NCBI RefSeq assembly: GCF_029714945.1
Contig: NZ_CP121634.1
Location: 4,237,001 to 4,301,000, forward strand
Length of the DNA: 64,000 nucleotides
Origin: Bradyrhizobium sp. CIAT3101
Lineage (GTDB): Bacteria; Pseudomonadota; Alphaproteobacteria; Rhizobiales; Xanthobacteraceae
Direction: 5' to 3'
Shown here: one piece after another, positions 20,983 through 28,858 of the stretch
How positions within the stretch are numbered: the stretch's first letter is position 1
Layout: each line of letters starts with the position of its first letter
Notes under the pieces: model-generated
Told to the model about the DNA's origin: nothing
What the model saw: the letters and a program-made list of their open reading frames with translations, nothing else
The model's database searches: none
Translations under genes and position numbers: made by a program

Positions 20983-21156
20983 ATGCCTATGGACTCCCTG
21001 ATCTATCTCGTCCTCGGACTGCTCGCCGGCTTGATCGGGATTTCGGATCACGGACAAACGGGAACAGGGAGTCCGGCTCTACGTCGCGCTTGTGTTCGTT
21101 GGAGTAACTGTTCTCACGTCTCCTCGGCGCCGATTGACGCGGGAAGGTGTCGGTAG
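20983..21156 (+). pseudogene. Possible frameshifted remnant of a small membrane protein gene
   Basis: The frame from ATG 20983 begins MPMDSLIYLVLGLLAGLIG, a plausible membrane helix, then turns into low-complexity basic sequence. From about base 21037 another frame (+1 shifted) continues with charged residues and a second helix-like stretch, VRLYVALVFVGVTVLT, ending in a basic tail. Together they look like a two-helix protein interrupted by a frameshift. No family assigned and both halves may be chance. Confidence 0.3.
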
Positions 21157-21236
21157 CACTGGCCTCTCGACACCAATCGGCCGGGCAAGCGTTTGCTCTG
21201 CTGATCGAGCCGCACAGGTGCAATGGTGGACACCCG

Positions 21237-21250
21237 TTGATCTAGATCAA
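21237..21250. promoter_or_regulatory. FixK/FNR-type box 2
   Basis: TTGATCTAGATCAA is a fully symmetric FNR-family site. Its centre is 111 bases upstream of the DUF3302 start codon at 21355; class II activation would put the transcript start near 21285. The most likely regulator in Bradyrhizobium-like bacteria is FixK2 (low oxygen). Confidence 0.8.
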
Positions 21251-21354
21251 TCGTGAGTCGGCGTGGCGGGCAAGCTTTTGCGATTGCGGATGGTATTGGC
21301 ACGCCCGGCAACCATTGCTGAACGCGCGCTTGGCAGCCCGAGCGGGAAGCACCC

Positions 21355-21807
21355 ATGGAAGATCCATTCCTGAACTACTTCGCGCTCGGTCTGCTGTTCT
21401 TTGTGATCATAGTTCTGTGCTACGGCATCATCGCGATCCATGACATTCCGGCACGCCTTGCCAAGGCGCGTCATCACCCGCACGAAGATGCCATTCATGC
21501 GGCCGGCTGGATCAGCCTGTTCATGCTGCATGTGCTGTGGCCGTTCCTTTGGATCTGGGCGATGGCCTACAAGCCGGACCGGGGCTGGGGCTTCGGTTCA
21601 AAGCCGGGCGAACCGGCTTCGCCGGCGCAAGCCGTGGCGGAGCTCGACGAACTGAAGCGTCGGCTTGCGGTCGTCGAGTCCAAACTCGGACTTCGAGAAG
21701 AGCGGCGGCCCGAACTTGTGTCCGAGCCAGCGGTCTCGTTGGTCGAGAAACAGAACGTTCCAGATGCAACGGCAGCTCCTGCTACCAGTCTTGGGGTATC
21801 GCGATAA
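21355..21807 (+). CDS. DUF3302 (YiaW-like) inner-membrane protein
   Basis: 150 residues with two transmembrane helices (about 8-28 and 48-66) joined by a short His-rich loop (KARHHPHEDAIH), then a cytoplasmic tail with a coiled-coil-like segment (AVAELDELKRRLAVVESKL). YiaW-type proteins are encoded next to HlyD/EmrA-type YiaV proteins, as here, so the two probably form one membrane complex of unknown substrate. Preceded by a perfect FixK/FNR box. Confidence 0.85.
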   Translation: MEDPFLNYFALGLLFFVIIVLCYGIIAIHDIPARLAKARHHPHEDAIHAAGWISLFMLHVLWPFLWIWAMAYKPDRGWGFGSKPGEPASPAQAVAELDELKRRLAVVESKLGLREERRPELVSEPAVSLVEKQNVPDATAAPATSLGVSR

Positions 21808-21844
21808 TCGGTTTTCTCTCCGGAGCACGAACGGGAGGCCCGCG

Positions 21845-22990
21845 ATGGAGATATTGCTCACCCTGACCTATGTGGCGCTGTGTTATGCCGTGTTCAAACT
21901 GTTTCGGATTCCGGTCAATCAGTGGACGCTTGCGACCGCGGCGCTTGGCGGCATTTTCGGCCTTTCGCTGCTGTTCATCACGATGGCCTACAATCACCCG
22001 TTCTCCACCAACGCCCGCATCTATTTCACCGTCACGCCGATACTTCCCGGCGTTCGGGGGCGGGTGATCGAAGTGCCTGTGGAGGACAAGACCAACCAGC
22101 ACCTCGAAGCCGGCGAAGTTCTCTTCAAGATCGATCCGAAGCCCTATGAATACGCCGTCGCCGAGAAGCGAGCGGGACTTGCGGATGCGGAGTCCAGCGT
22201 TGCCCAGCTCAAGGCATCCGTCGATCAGGCGACTGCGACGGCGGAAAAGGTCAAGGCGGAACGCGACCTTGCCGAAACCAACTATGAGCGACAGAAGGAG
22301 CTGTTCGACAAGAATGTCGTAGCCCAGGCGACTCTCGATACGGCGACCCGAAACCGTGATGCGGCGAACCAGGCACTGGCTGCGGCTAGTGCGGCGCAAG
22401 ACCGCGCGCGGCAGGCCTATGGCGCGACGGTCGACGGCGAGCACTCGGCCGTGGTCCGGCTACGCAACGAACTCGCTGAAGCGGAATATCATCTGAGCGA
22501 GACCGTAGTGAGGGCGCCGACCAGCGGATTTGTCACCGAAGTCTCCTTGCGGCCGGGCATGTATGTCGGAGCGACAACGGTTCGGCCGGTCATGATTTTC
22601 GTCAATGACACCTTGCGGGACCGCGCATTGGCGGCTGCTTTCCAGCAGAACGCGCTACAGCGCGTCCAAGCGGGCGATGAAGCTGAAGTTCTATTCAAGG
22701 GGATACCTGGCCGGGTGTTCAAGGCCAAGGTCCGTCTGGTCATCGACGCGATTGCGGCCGGGCAGCTGCAGGCGACGGGCTCGTTGCAGGAGATCAGGGG
22801 TGAGTTACCTGGAGACCGGGCCTTGGCAGTCATCGATGTTGTCGATGACATCTCCGGCTATCAGATTCCACTTGGGTCGGCAGGCGAAGCCGCGATCTAT
22901 ACCAGCCACGTTCACGAGCTATCGCTTTTGCGCAAAATCCTGCTCCGTATGCGGAGCTGGCAAAACTATGCCTTCTTCGAAGCCGCGTAG
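21845..22990 (+). CDS. HlyD/EmrA-family membrane-fusion protein (YiaV-like)
   Basis: About 381 residues: two N-terminal transmembrane helices instead of one, a biotinyl-lipoyl half (VTPILPGVRGRVIEVPV), a long alpha-helical hairpin (about 110-210, coiled coil) and the second half with ETVVRAPTSGFVTEVSLRPG. Membrane-fusion proteins connect inner-membrane pumps with outer-membrane channels, but neither partner is encoded nearby. Start at ATG 21845 after GGAGGCCCGCG. Forms an operon with the DUF3302 gene. Confidence 0.85.
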   Translation: MEILLTLTYVALCYAVFKLFRIPVNQWTLATAALGGIFGLSLLFITMAYNHPFSTNARIYFTVTPILPGVRGRVIEVPVEDKTNQHLEAGEVLFKIDPKPYEYAVAEKRAGLADAESSVAQLKASVDQATATAEKVKAERDLAETNYERQKELFDKNVVAQATLDTATRNRDAANQALAAASAAQDRARQAYGATVDGEHSAVVRLRNELAEAEYHLSETVVRAPTSGFVTEVSLRPGMYVGATTVRPVMIFVNDTLRDRALAAAFQQNALQRVQAGDEAEVLFKGIPGRVFKAKVRLVIDAIAAGQLQATGSLQEIRGELPGDRALAVIDVVDDISGYQIPLGSAGEAAIYTSHVHELSLLRKILLRMRSWQNYAFFEAA

Positions 22991-23032
22991 CCGAACGTCG
23001 ACGCTGGCGGCGCTCCAACTCTTTTCGCTGTC

Positions 23033-23046
23033 TTGATCTATCTCAA
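23033..23046. promoter_or_regulatory. FixK/FNR-type box 3
   Basis: TTGATCTATCTCAA matches TTGA-N6-TCAA. The centre is 62 bases before the lipoprotein start codon (23102); at 41.5-base spacing transcription would begin near 23081, leaving a 20-base leader. The position suits a class II FixK2-dependent promoter. Confidence 0.7.
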
Positions 23047-23101
23047 TAGGCGCCGGCTTGGTTCGCTTGCACTTTGGTGGTGTCATCGAAGGGCGGAAAA
23101 C

Positions 23102-23536
23102 ATGGGTCCTCTTCGCTATTTGGTTGCGCTCTTGCTTTGGGTGCTCGCGGCCTGCATGACCCCGAGCAGCCCATCGCAAGCCGGCACGGGTACCGTGCGC
23201 ATTCTCTTGGGCACCGCGGCCGTGGTCGTTGGCGTTGGAAACGGCACGGGTACGCTCACATTCGAAGGCAAGACGTATTCGTTCGAGGTGTCAGGTGCGA
23301 GCTTTGGCGCGACCTTGACGCAGGCCGTGAGCGAGCTGGACGGGGAGGTCCGGAATCTGCGTCGTCCCGAGGATCTCGCCGGCAACTACATCGCGGTTGG
23401 CCTTGGCGGGGCCCTGGTCGGAGGAGCGGGCATTGCGCGCCTGCGTAACGCAAAAGGGGTCACCCTGGTGCTTCGCGGCCCCAAGATGGGTGTGGGCCTG
23501 TCGGTTAATCTGGCCAAGGTCACCATCACGATGTGA
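23102..23536 (+). CDS. Predicted lipoprotein of unknown function
   Basis: 144 residues with a lipoprotein signal (LAAC at residues 15-18). The mature part is rich in Gly/Val/Thr and predicted beta-strand, with FEGKTYSFEVSGASFGATL and a C-terminal RNAKGVTLVLRGPKMGVGL. I recognise no confident family. It follows the HlyD-family gene in the same direction but has its own FixK/FNR-type box. Confidence 0.7.
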   Translation: MGPLRYLVALLLWVLAACMTPSSPSQAGTGTVRILLGTAAVVVGVGNGTGTLTFEGKTYSFEVSGASFGATLTQAVSELDGEVRNLRRPEDLAGNYIAVGLGGALVGGAGIARLRNAKGVTLVLRGPKMGVGLSVNLAKVTITM

Positions 23537-23591
23537 CGGATGTCTGACTGGGGCATTGGCGGGCCTCATTCCAGGACGAGGGGCGGGCATG

Positions 23592-23627
23592 AAAAAGCCC
23601 GCAGCGGAATTCTCCGCGCGGGCGTTT
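23592..23627 (-). terminator. Rho-independent terminator of the sugar importer operon (possibly bidirectional)
   Basis: Stem GCCCGC/GCGGGC extended by GCGGA/TCCGC with one bulge. Read on the minus strand it is followed by five T residues, ending the importer transcript about 150 bases after its last gene. On the plus strand it is followed by only GTTT but may also stop the lipoprotein transcript. Confidence 0.75.
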
Positions 23628-23730
23628 CGGAATTATCGATTCTGACATTCTGCCAGTGTTTTGCCCGACGTGTCAAACGCCGCTGAAGCGGCGGCTCAAA
23701 CCGCTTCGCGCGAAAGTCCCCCATGATTTG

Positions 23731-23755
23731 TACTGTGCATGGGGTTGTTTTCGCG
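23731..23755 (+). repeat. 25-base intergenic repeat, copy A
   Basis: The 25 bases starting TACTGTGCATGGGG and ending TTTTCGCG are identical to the reverse complement of 39616-39640. Both copies are intergenic, 19-20 bases or less from a gene end. Looks like a dispersed Bradyrhizobium-type intergenic repeat. Confidence 0.8.
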
Positions 23756-23773
23756 CTTTTGCGTTGAGGGCGT

Positions 23774-24802
23774 CTAGTCCGCCGCTTTTTCTCGTAAGCG
23801 CTGCGCGTAGACGTTGATGATCAGCGCCGCCAGCAGGATCACGCCGCGGATCAGGATCTTCAGGAAGCTGTCGATGTTGACGTGGTCGAGGCCGTTATTG
23901 AGAACACCGAGAACGAAAAGCCCGACGATGGTGTTGCCGATGCCGCCGCGGCCGCCGAACAGGCTGGTGCCGCCGACCACGACCGCGGCGATGGAGTCGA
24001 GCAGATAGGTGTCGAACTCGTTCTGCTGGGCGCTGCCGAAATGGGCGACGCCGAGCATGCCGCCGATGCCGGAGCACACCGCCGAGATCACCATGACGGC
24101 GCCGAGGATGAGCTTGACGTTGAGGCCGGAATATTCGGCCGCTTCGCGATTGCCCCCGACCATGTAGACGTAGCGGCCGAAGCGCGTGTAGGTCAGCACC
24201 AGGTGCCCGCCGAGCAGCATGATGGCCGCGACGATGACGATCCAGGGGATGCCGCCGATCGAACCGGAGCCGAGCGTCGAGATCAGGCCCGGCACCTTGT
24301 AGGCGATCTGGCCGCGCACCAGCAGCGCCGAGATGCCGGCCGCGATCTGCATCATGGCGAGCGTCATGATGAAGGAGGGGACGCCGATCACGGTCAGCCC
24401 CAGCGCGTTGACGAGGCCGAGAGCCGCGCAGAGCAGCAGCGCCAGCAGGATCGCGGCGACACCGGGAAGGGGGATGTTGGGAATGTTGACGTAGGATTCC
24501 TGCAGCGTGAAGTAGGCGACCGCGATGCCGGTGACATTGGCGATGCTGGCGATCGACAGGTCGATCTCGGCGCAGAGGATCACGAAGGTGAGGCCGACCG
24601 CGATGATACCGGTCACCGACACCTGCGTCAGGATGTTGCCGAGATTGTCGATCGTCGCGAAAGAGGGGCTGGCGAAGGCGAAGAAGGCGGACAGGAAGAT
24701 CAGCGTCAGGAACGGCGCGATGTTGCGCATCTGCGAGCGCAGGAAGGGCGCAAGGCCCTTTGCGCGGTGACCCGCCGCTGGTGCCGTCTCACTGCTCGCC
24801 AT
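23774..24802 (-). CDS. Sugar ABC importer permease (RbsC-like)
   Basis: 342 residues with about ten transmembrane helices, BPD_transp_2 family of carbohydrate (ribose/xylose/inositol) uptake systems. Landmarks include GLTFVILCAEIDLSIAS in the middle and GGTSLFGGRGGIGNTIVG near the end. Third gene of a three-gene minus-strand importer; starts 12 bases after the ATPase gene. Confidence 0.93.
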   Translation of the reverse strand: MASSETAPAAGHRAKGLAPFLRSQMRNIAPFLTLIFLSAFFAFASPSFATIDNLGNILTQVSVTGIIAVGLTFVILCAEIDLSIASIANVTGIAVAYFTLQESYVNIPNIPLPGVAAILLALLLCAALGLVNALGLTVIGVPSFIMTLAMMQIAAGISALLVRGQIAYKVPGLISTLGSGSIGGIPWIVIVAAIMLLGGHLVLTYTRFGRYVYMVGGNREAAEYSGLNVKLILGAVMVISAVCSGIGGMLGVAHFGSAQQNEFDTYLLDSIAAVVVGGTSLFGGRGGIGNTIVGLFVLGVLNNGLDHVNIDSFLKILIRGVILLAALIINVYAQRLREKAAD

Positions 24803-24814
24803 GGTGCTTCTCCG

Positions 24815-26317
24815 TCACGCCGCCTCCAGCAGGCGGTCTTTGCTGACCGGCTCGTTCTTGAATTCCCGCACCACCGCGCCGCGCTTGAGCACGAGGATGC
24901 GGTCGGCCAGCGACAGCACCGTTTCCGGCTCGGTCGACAGCACGATGATCGCGAGCCCCTTGGCGCGGAGGTCGCGGACGATGTTGATGACGTCATTCTT
25001 GGCGCCGACATCCATGCCGCGGGTCGGCTCGCACAGCACCAGCAGTTTGGGCGGATAGGTGAGCCATTTCGCCAGCGCGACCTTCTGCTGGTTGCCGCCG
25101 GAGAGCATGCCGAGATCGAGGCCGACCACCGGCGGCCTGATCTGCAACTGCTCGACCTGGCGCCGCGCGATGTCGCGCTCCTGCGCCGGCTTCAGCAAGA
25201 GCGAGGAGATGCGGTCCAGGATGCTGATCGAGATGTTCTTGAAGACCGGCTCCTGGTGAAACAGCATGGCACGCCGGCTTTCCGGCACCAGCGCCACGCC
25301 CGCGCGTCGCGCCGCCGCCGTGCTCGCGAAGGATTTTTGCGTGCCGTCGACGGCGAGCGTTCCGGCGTCCGGCTTCAGCTTGCCGAACAGGATGCGCGAC
25401 AGCTCCTGCTGGCCGCAGCCCATGAAGCCGTAGATGCCGAGCACCTCGCCGGCGCGGGCCTCGAAGGAGACGTCGTTGAGGCTGCGCGCCAGCGACAGTT
25501 GGTCGACCTTCAGCACGACGGAGCTGTCGCTTGGCTTGGGCAGCATCAGATCGTCCGTGTAGCTGTGCTCGAGCGCTTCGCCGCCGCGGCCGATCATGGC
25601 CTCGATCAGCGCGCCCTTGCTGGTCGCGGTGCTTGCCGTTTCCGCGACCTTCCGCCCGTTGCGGAACACGGTGACCGTATCGGACACGCGAAGAATGTCC
25701 TCGATGAAATGCGAGATGAAGACGATGGCGGTGCCTTGCTCACGCAGCCGCCGCAGCGTCGTAAACAGCCGCTCGACCTCCGGCGGGGAGAGGGCCGATG
25801 TCGGCTCGTCCAGAATGACGATGCGGGCGCCGGAGAACAGCACGCGGGCGATCTCGATCAGCTGCTGCAGCCCGATCGGCAGATCGCCGAGCCTGCTCAT
25901 CGGATCGACGTCGATGCCGAATCGCGAAAGCTGCTCGCCGGCCTCGCGCGCCATGCGCCGCCATTGCACGAGGCCGAGGCGGTTGGTCGGCTGGTTGCCG
26001 AGGAAGACGTTCTCCGCGACCGTCAGATCGGGCGCGACAGAGAGCTCCTGATGCACCATGGCGATGCCGGCCGCGTGCGCATCGCGGGCCGAGCGGAAAT
26101 GGGTCTCCGCCCCGTCGACCAGGAAGCGGCCGGAGAATTCGGTGTGCACGCCGGCGATGATCTTCATCAGCGTGCTTTTGCCGGCGCCGTTCTCGCCGAC
26201 GAGACCATGGATCTCGCCGGGAAGAAGCGCGAAGTCGACACCACGAAGCGCTTCGACGCCGCCGAAGCTCTTCGTGATGCCCTGGAGTTCCAGGATGGGC
26301 TGTTGACCCTCAGGCAT
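24815..26317 (-). CDS. Sugar ABC importer ATP-binding protein (RbsA-like, two ATPase domains)
   Basis: 500 residues with two fused nucleotide-binding domains. The first has Walker A GENGAGKST, Walker B VILDEPTSALSP; the second has the degenerate Walker A region GFMGCGQQEL typical of RbsA/XylG proteins but an intact signature LSGGNQQKV and LCEPTRGMDVGA. Energises the permease encoded next to it. Substrate unknown but sugar class by family. Confidence 0.94.
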   Translation of the reverse strand: MPEGQQPILELQGITKSFGGVEALRGVDFALLPGEIHGLVGENGAGKSTLMKIIAGVHTEFSGRFLVDGAETHFRSARDAHAAGIAMVHQELSVAPDLTVAENVFLGNQPTNRLGLVQWRRMAREAGEQLSRFGIDVDPMSRLGDLPIGLQQLIEIARVLFSGARIVILDEPTSALSPPEVERLFTTLRRLREQGTAIVFISHFIEDILRVSDTVTVFRNGRKVAETASTATSKGALIEAMIGRGGEALEHSYTDDLMLPKPSDSSVVLKVDQLSLARSLNDVSFEARAGEVLGIYGFMGCGQQELSRILFGKLKPDAGTLAVDGTQKSFASTAAARRAGVALVPESRRAMLFHQEPVFKNISISILDRISSLLLKPAQERDIARRQVEQLQIRPPVVGLDLGMLSGGNQQKVALAKWLTYPPKLLVLCEPTRGMDVGAKNDVINIVRDLRAKGLAIIVLSTEPETVLSLADRILVLKRGAVVREFKNEPVSKDRLLEAA

Positions 26318-26340
26318 GCAAGATCAGATCTTGGAGGATT

Positions 26341-27363
26341 TCAGATCAGGAAGTGATCCTGCATCCACTGCATGCCGGCGGCATTGGCCTTGGTCACGAC
26401 CGGACCGTCGGTGACGACGTTCTTGGGGATGCCCTGGCCGCTCTTCTCGCCACCGGCGACGGCCGCGACGCCCGCGATGATCGCGCCGCCATGGATGCGG
26501 CATGACGGATTGCGCACGGTCGCGAACATGCGGCCCTCGCTCACCGCCTGGATTGCCGGCGGCATCGCGTCCACACCGCCGATCAGGATATTGGTGCGGT
26601 TGTGCGCCTTCATGATGTTGGCGGCCGCGAGCGCCATGTCGTCATTGTGGAAGAACGCCGCGTCGATCTGCGGGTATTTGGTCAAATAGGTTTCCCAGAG
26701 CCGTGCCGTCTTGGAGACGTCCCAGTCGGCCGGCTGGGTGTCGAGCACCTCGATGCCGGGGAATTGCTTGACGACGTTGTTGAAGCCCTTGGCGCGGCCC
26801 TGCGCGCCGGTGTGTCCGAGCGCGCCCTGGGTCATGATGATCTTGCCCTTGCCGCCCATCGCGTTGCACAGCGCCTGCGTCACCGAGGCGCCCATGAACT
26901 CGTTGTCGGGGGCGAGGAAGGAGTGGACGTTGATCTGGTCGAGCGGCGCAATCAGCGTGTCCATGTCGATGACAGGCGTGCCGGCGTCGATCATCTTCTG
27001 CACGGGCTGGGTGAGCGTGCCGATACCGAAGGCCTGGATGGCGACGAAGTCCCATTTCTGCGAGGCCATGTTGTCGATCGCCGCGCGCTGCTTCACGGCG
27101 TCGAGCTGGCCATCGAACCAGGTGACCTCGACATTGAACAGCTTGCCCCAGAATTCCGCGGCCTGCTTGCCCTGTGCGCACCAGGTCGCCTGGAGGCCTG
27201 CGTTGGAGAACGCCGCCTTCAGCGGCTTCTCGGATCGTCCGACTTCGGCTGCAAGTGCTGGATTTATGCCCATGCTGCCGAGGATGGCAGTCGCGGCGCC
27301 GGCGGTTGCTGCCGCCTGAAGAAGATCGCGCCTCGTCGTCGAGAAATCTTTCGTCCCGGACAT
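26341..27363 (-). CDS. Sugar ABC importer substrate-binding protein with Tat signal
   Basis: 340 residues, Peripla_BP_4 (ribose/galactose-binding) family. The N-terminus TTRRDLLQAAATAGAA is a twin-arginine signal, so the protein is probably exported folded. Family features are FSNAGLQATWCAQG at the start of the mature lobe and FHNDDMALAAANIMKAHN, the conserved ligand-side segment. First gene of the importer; no regulator gene is adjacent. Confidence 0.92.
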   Translation of the reverse strand: MSGTKDFSTTRRDLLQAAATAGAATAILGSMGINPALAAEVGRSEKPLKAAFSNAGLQATWCAQGKQAAEFWGKLFNVEVTWFDGQLDAVKQRAAIDNMASQKWDFVAIQAFGIGTLTQPVQKMIDAGTPVIDMDTLIAPLDQINVHSFLAPDNEFMGASVTQALCNAMGGKGKIIMTQGALGHTGAQGRAKGFNNVVKQFPGIEVLDTQPADWDVSKTARLWETYLTKYPQIDAAFFHNDDMALAAANIMKAHNRTNILIGGVDAMPPAIQAVSEGRMFATVRNPSCRIHGGAIIAGVAAVAGGEKSGQGIPKNVVTDGPVVTKANAAGMQWMQDHFLI

Positions 27364-27502
27364 CGCTCGCTCCCATATATTTTATCGTCGGCGCGTCATT
27401 GATTGCGCTACCGAGGCGGAAAGTGTCTCACAAGAGTTGATGCCACTCAACGTACAATCAACGTCGGTATCGTCGCGGCCCGTGTTGGTGCAGCGCAAAG
27501 CG

Positions 27503-27907
27503 CTACGCTGCGATGCCAGCGAAGACCTCGATCTCGGCGAGCAGCTGGTCCCATGCCTGCGCCATCCCGGCTGACCAATCATCACCGTGCAGATCGCGCA
27601 GCGTATCCCTGATGGTGGCGAAGAAGGCGATGAACAGCTCGCGCGGCGTGCCATAGCCGTCGTGCGAGACGACTTCGCAGGCGATCAGCCGGAAATGGCC
27701 ACGGCGCTCGCCGGCAAAGTCGAGAATCGCCTCGATGGTCAGGGCAAGCATTGATCCCATCACCAACTCGCTGCCCTGCGAACGGAACATCGCCCGCGTT
27801 TCGGGACGTTCGTTGAACAGCCGTTGATAGATGAGGGGCGTGAGATCGGCGCAGCGCGAGGCTGCAAGCTCAAAACTTTGCTCGATCAGGTTGGGAGAAG
27901 CACTCAT
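27503..27907 (-). CDS. Single-domain globin
   Basis: 134 residues, all-alpha. The pattern LIEQSFELAASRCADLTPLIYQRLF, ETRAMF and the likely proximal histidine in SHDGYGTPRELFIAFF (H82, four residues before the Tyr-Gly turn) fits the flavohaemoglobin-type globin fold without a reductase domain. Role could be NO or O2 binding. Start chosen at ATG 27907; the frame extends to 27961 but that would run through the terminator hairpin. The leader contains an intrinsic terminator-like hairpin. Sequence is diverged, so the assignment is not certain. Confidence 0.75.
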   Translation of the reverse strand: MSASPNLIEQSFELAASRCADLTPLIYQRLFNERPETRAMFRSQGSELVMGSMLALTIEAILDFAGERRGHFRLIACEVVSHDGYGTPRELFIAFFATIRDTLRDLHGDDWSAGMAQAWDQLLAEIEVFAGIAA

Positions 27908-27929
27908 CGGCCGATCAGCCGCAAAAGAC

Positions 27930-27959
27930 AAAAAAAAGAGCGGGGCCCTAGCCCCGCTC
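27930..27959 (-). terminator. Strong intrinsic terminator in the leader of the globin gene
   Basis: Perfect nine-base-pair stem GAGCGGGGC/GCCCCGCTC with a four-base loop, followed on the minus strand by eight T residues. It ends 22 bases before the globin start codon, and no protein gene precedes it on the minus strand for at least 400 bases. It must therefore end a small RNA or act as an attenuator of the globin gene. Confidence 0.85.
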
Positions 27960-28377
27960 AAAAATTGTGTCGACCCTATTATCCCCGATTCTAAGATTTG
28001 ATCTTGATTGGCGGGGCGACGCTGCGTTTTGCGCGCCAGGGGCTCCTCCCGAGACTTGGACCACCAGACTTTGACCTCGCGGCTAGCCTGAGCAAGAGGG
28101 ATGCTAGATCAACTTTTCTCACTTGTCATCATTTTCGGCAACGATTGTTCAAAATTCGAGCAGTTGACGAAATGTTCGGGCTTTTTGTCCCATAAGCATA
28201 TGACAAATATAAGAAATCTGTGGATTGGCGAGGGTGGCCAAACTGCCTCAAATGCTGGAGGTCCGCCTTCAATGGGGTCCGCTGATCACATTTTTTGAGA
28301 GTTTGCGCCTCCCCAACCAAGGCGGCGATGTGATCTCGACTCGGAGCGGGCGCAGTGTTTAGTTAGCAGACGAACGA
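27960..28377. other. AT-rich intergenic region upstream of the copper cluster; candidate small RNA on the minus strand
   Basis: 418 bases with no supported protein gene. The part from about 28100 to 28260 is clearly richer in A/T than its surroundings. The minus-strand terminator at 27930-27959 implies a short transcript starting somewhere in this region. The right end should hold the promoter of the copper cluster, but I could not identify -35/-10 elements or an operator with confidence. Confidence 0.5.
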
Positions 28378-28764
28378 ATGGTTCGGCGGATGCGCGCTCG
28401 GCTGCAAAAATTCTTACCGGTTGTCCTGCTCGCTTTGGCGATGCAGGTGCTGGCGCCGATCGCCGCCTGCTGGGCGGCCGGCCAGGCCGTTGCCGATCCG
28501 CTTGGCGCGGGGGTCATCTGCCACAGCGTCAGCGAGCAGGGTACACCCAACGACCAGAACGGAGCGCCGACCGCGCATGCCGGTGCCTGCGCGCTGTGTT
28601 GCCTGGCGCAGGCCAACGCATCCTTCGATTCGCCGCCGCACGCGACGCTCTCCGTTCCCTTGCGCGACGCCGCGCGAGTGGTGTGGCACGAGGCGGATGC
28701 GTCCGCTGTCCGTCCCCATAAAGGCTCAAGCGCCCAGGCGCGGGGACCTCCCCACTTCTCCTGA
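28378..28764 (+). CDS. DUF2946 family protein, candidate copper-responsive leader ORF
   Basis: 128 residues: a basic N-terminus, one hydrophobic segment or signal (about 12-34), then a Cys/His-containing region with ICHS (48-50) and the CALCC motif (C71, C74, C75) typical of DUF2946. DUF2946 genes often precede TonB-receptor genes, and in Bordetella such a gene (cruR) is described as a copper-responsive upstream ORF controlling the receptor. PcuA of the Bradyrhizobium pcu operon, described as periplasmic, may correspond. First gene of the cluster, 94 bases before the receptor. Confidence 0.8.
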   Translation: MVRRMRARLQKFLPVVLLALAMQVLAPIAACWAAGQAVADPLGAGVICHSVSEQGTPNDQNGAPTAHAGACALCCLAQANASFDSPPHATLSVPLRDAARVVWHEADASAVRPHKGSSAQARGPPHFS

Positions 28765-28858
28765 CGTTGCGACCGACCGAACCACTGGTGCACGACGTTG
28801 TTGCGCCGATGGCGTGTTCAATGAACCGGCCAACGTGCCGGATGTCAGGAATTCAGAG

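Larger units (their letters stand above)
20723..21354. other. Intergenic region between UPF0182 gene and DUF3302 gene
   Basis: 632 bases without a convincing intact gene. It contains a 12-base palindrome (20805-20816), two perfect TTGAT-N4-ATCAA boxes and a short open frame (20983-21156) whose first 20 codons look like a membrane helix before the frame becomes unconvincing. The region is probably the promoter area of both flanking units. Confidence 0.7.

Noticed and set aside
23882..26356. 824-codon plus-strand open frame across the sugar importer genes
   Set aside because: Antisense to a recognisable permease and two-domain ATPase; residue composition (Asp/Arg/His/Gln runs) is of shadow type.
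27938..27959. Hairpin as a ribosomal-protein- or riboswitch-type leader of the globin gene
   Set aside because: No conserved aptamer-like sequence was recognised around it; only an intrinsic terminator can be supported.
28101..28298. Short open frame in the AT-rich gap before the copper cluster
   Set aside because: 65 codons, no ribosome-binding site, no recognisable feature; better explained as chance in a non-coding region.
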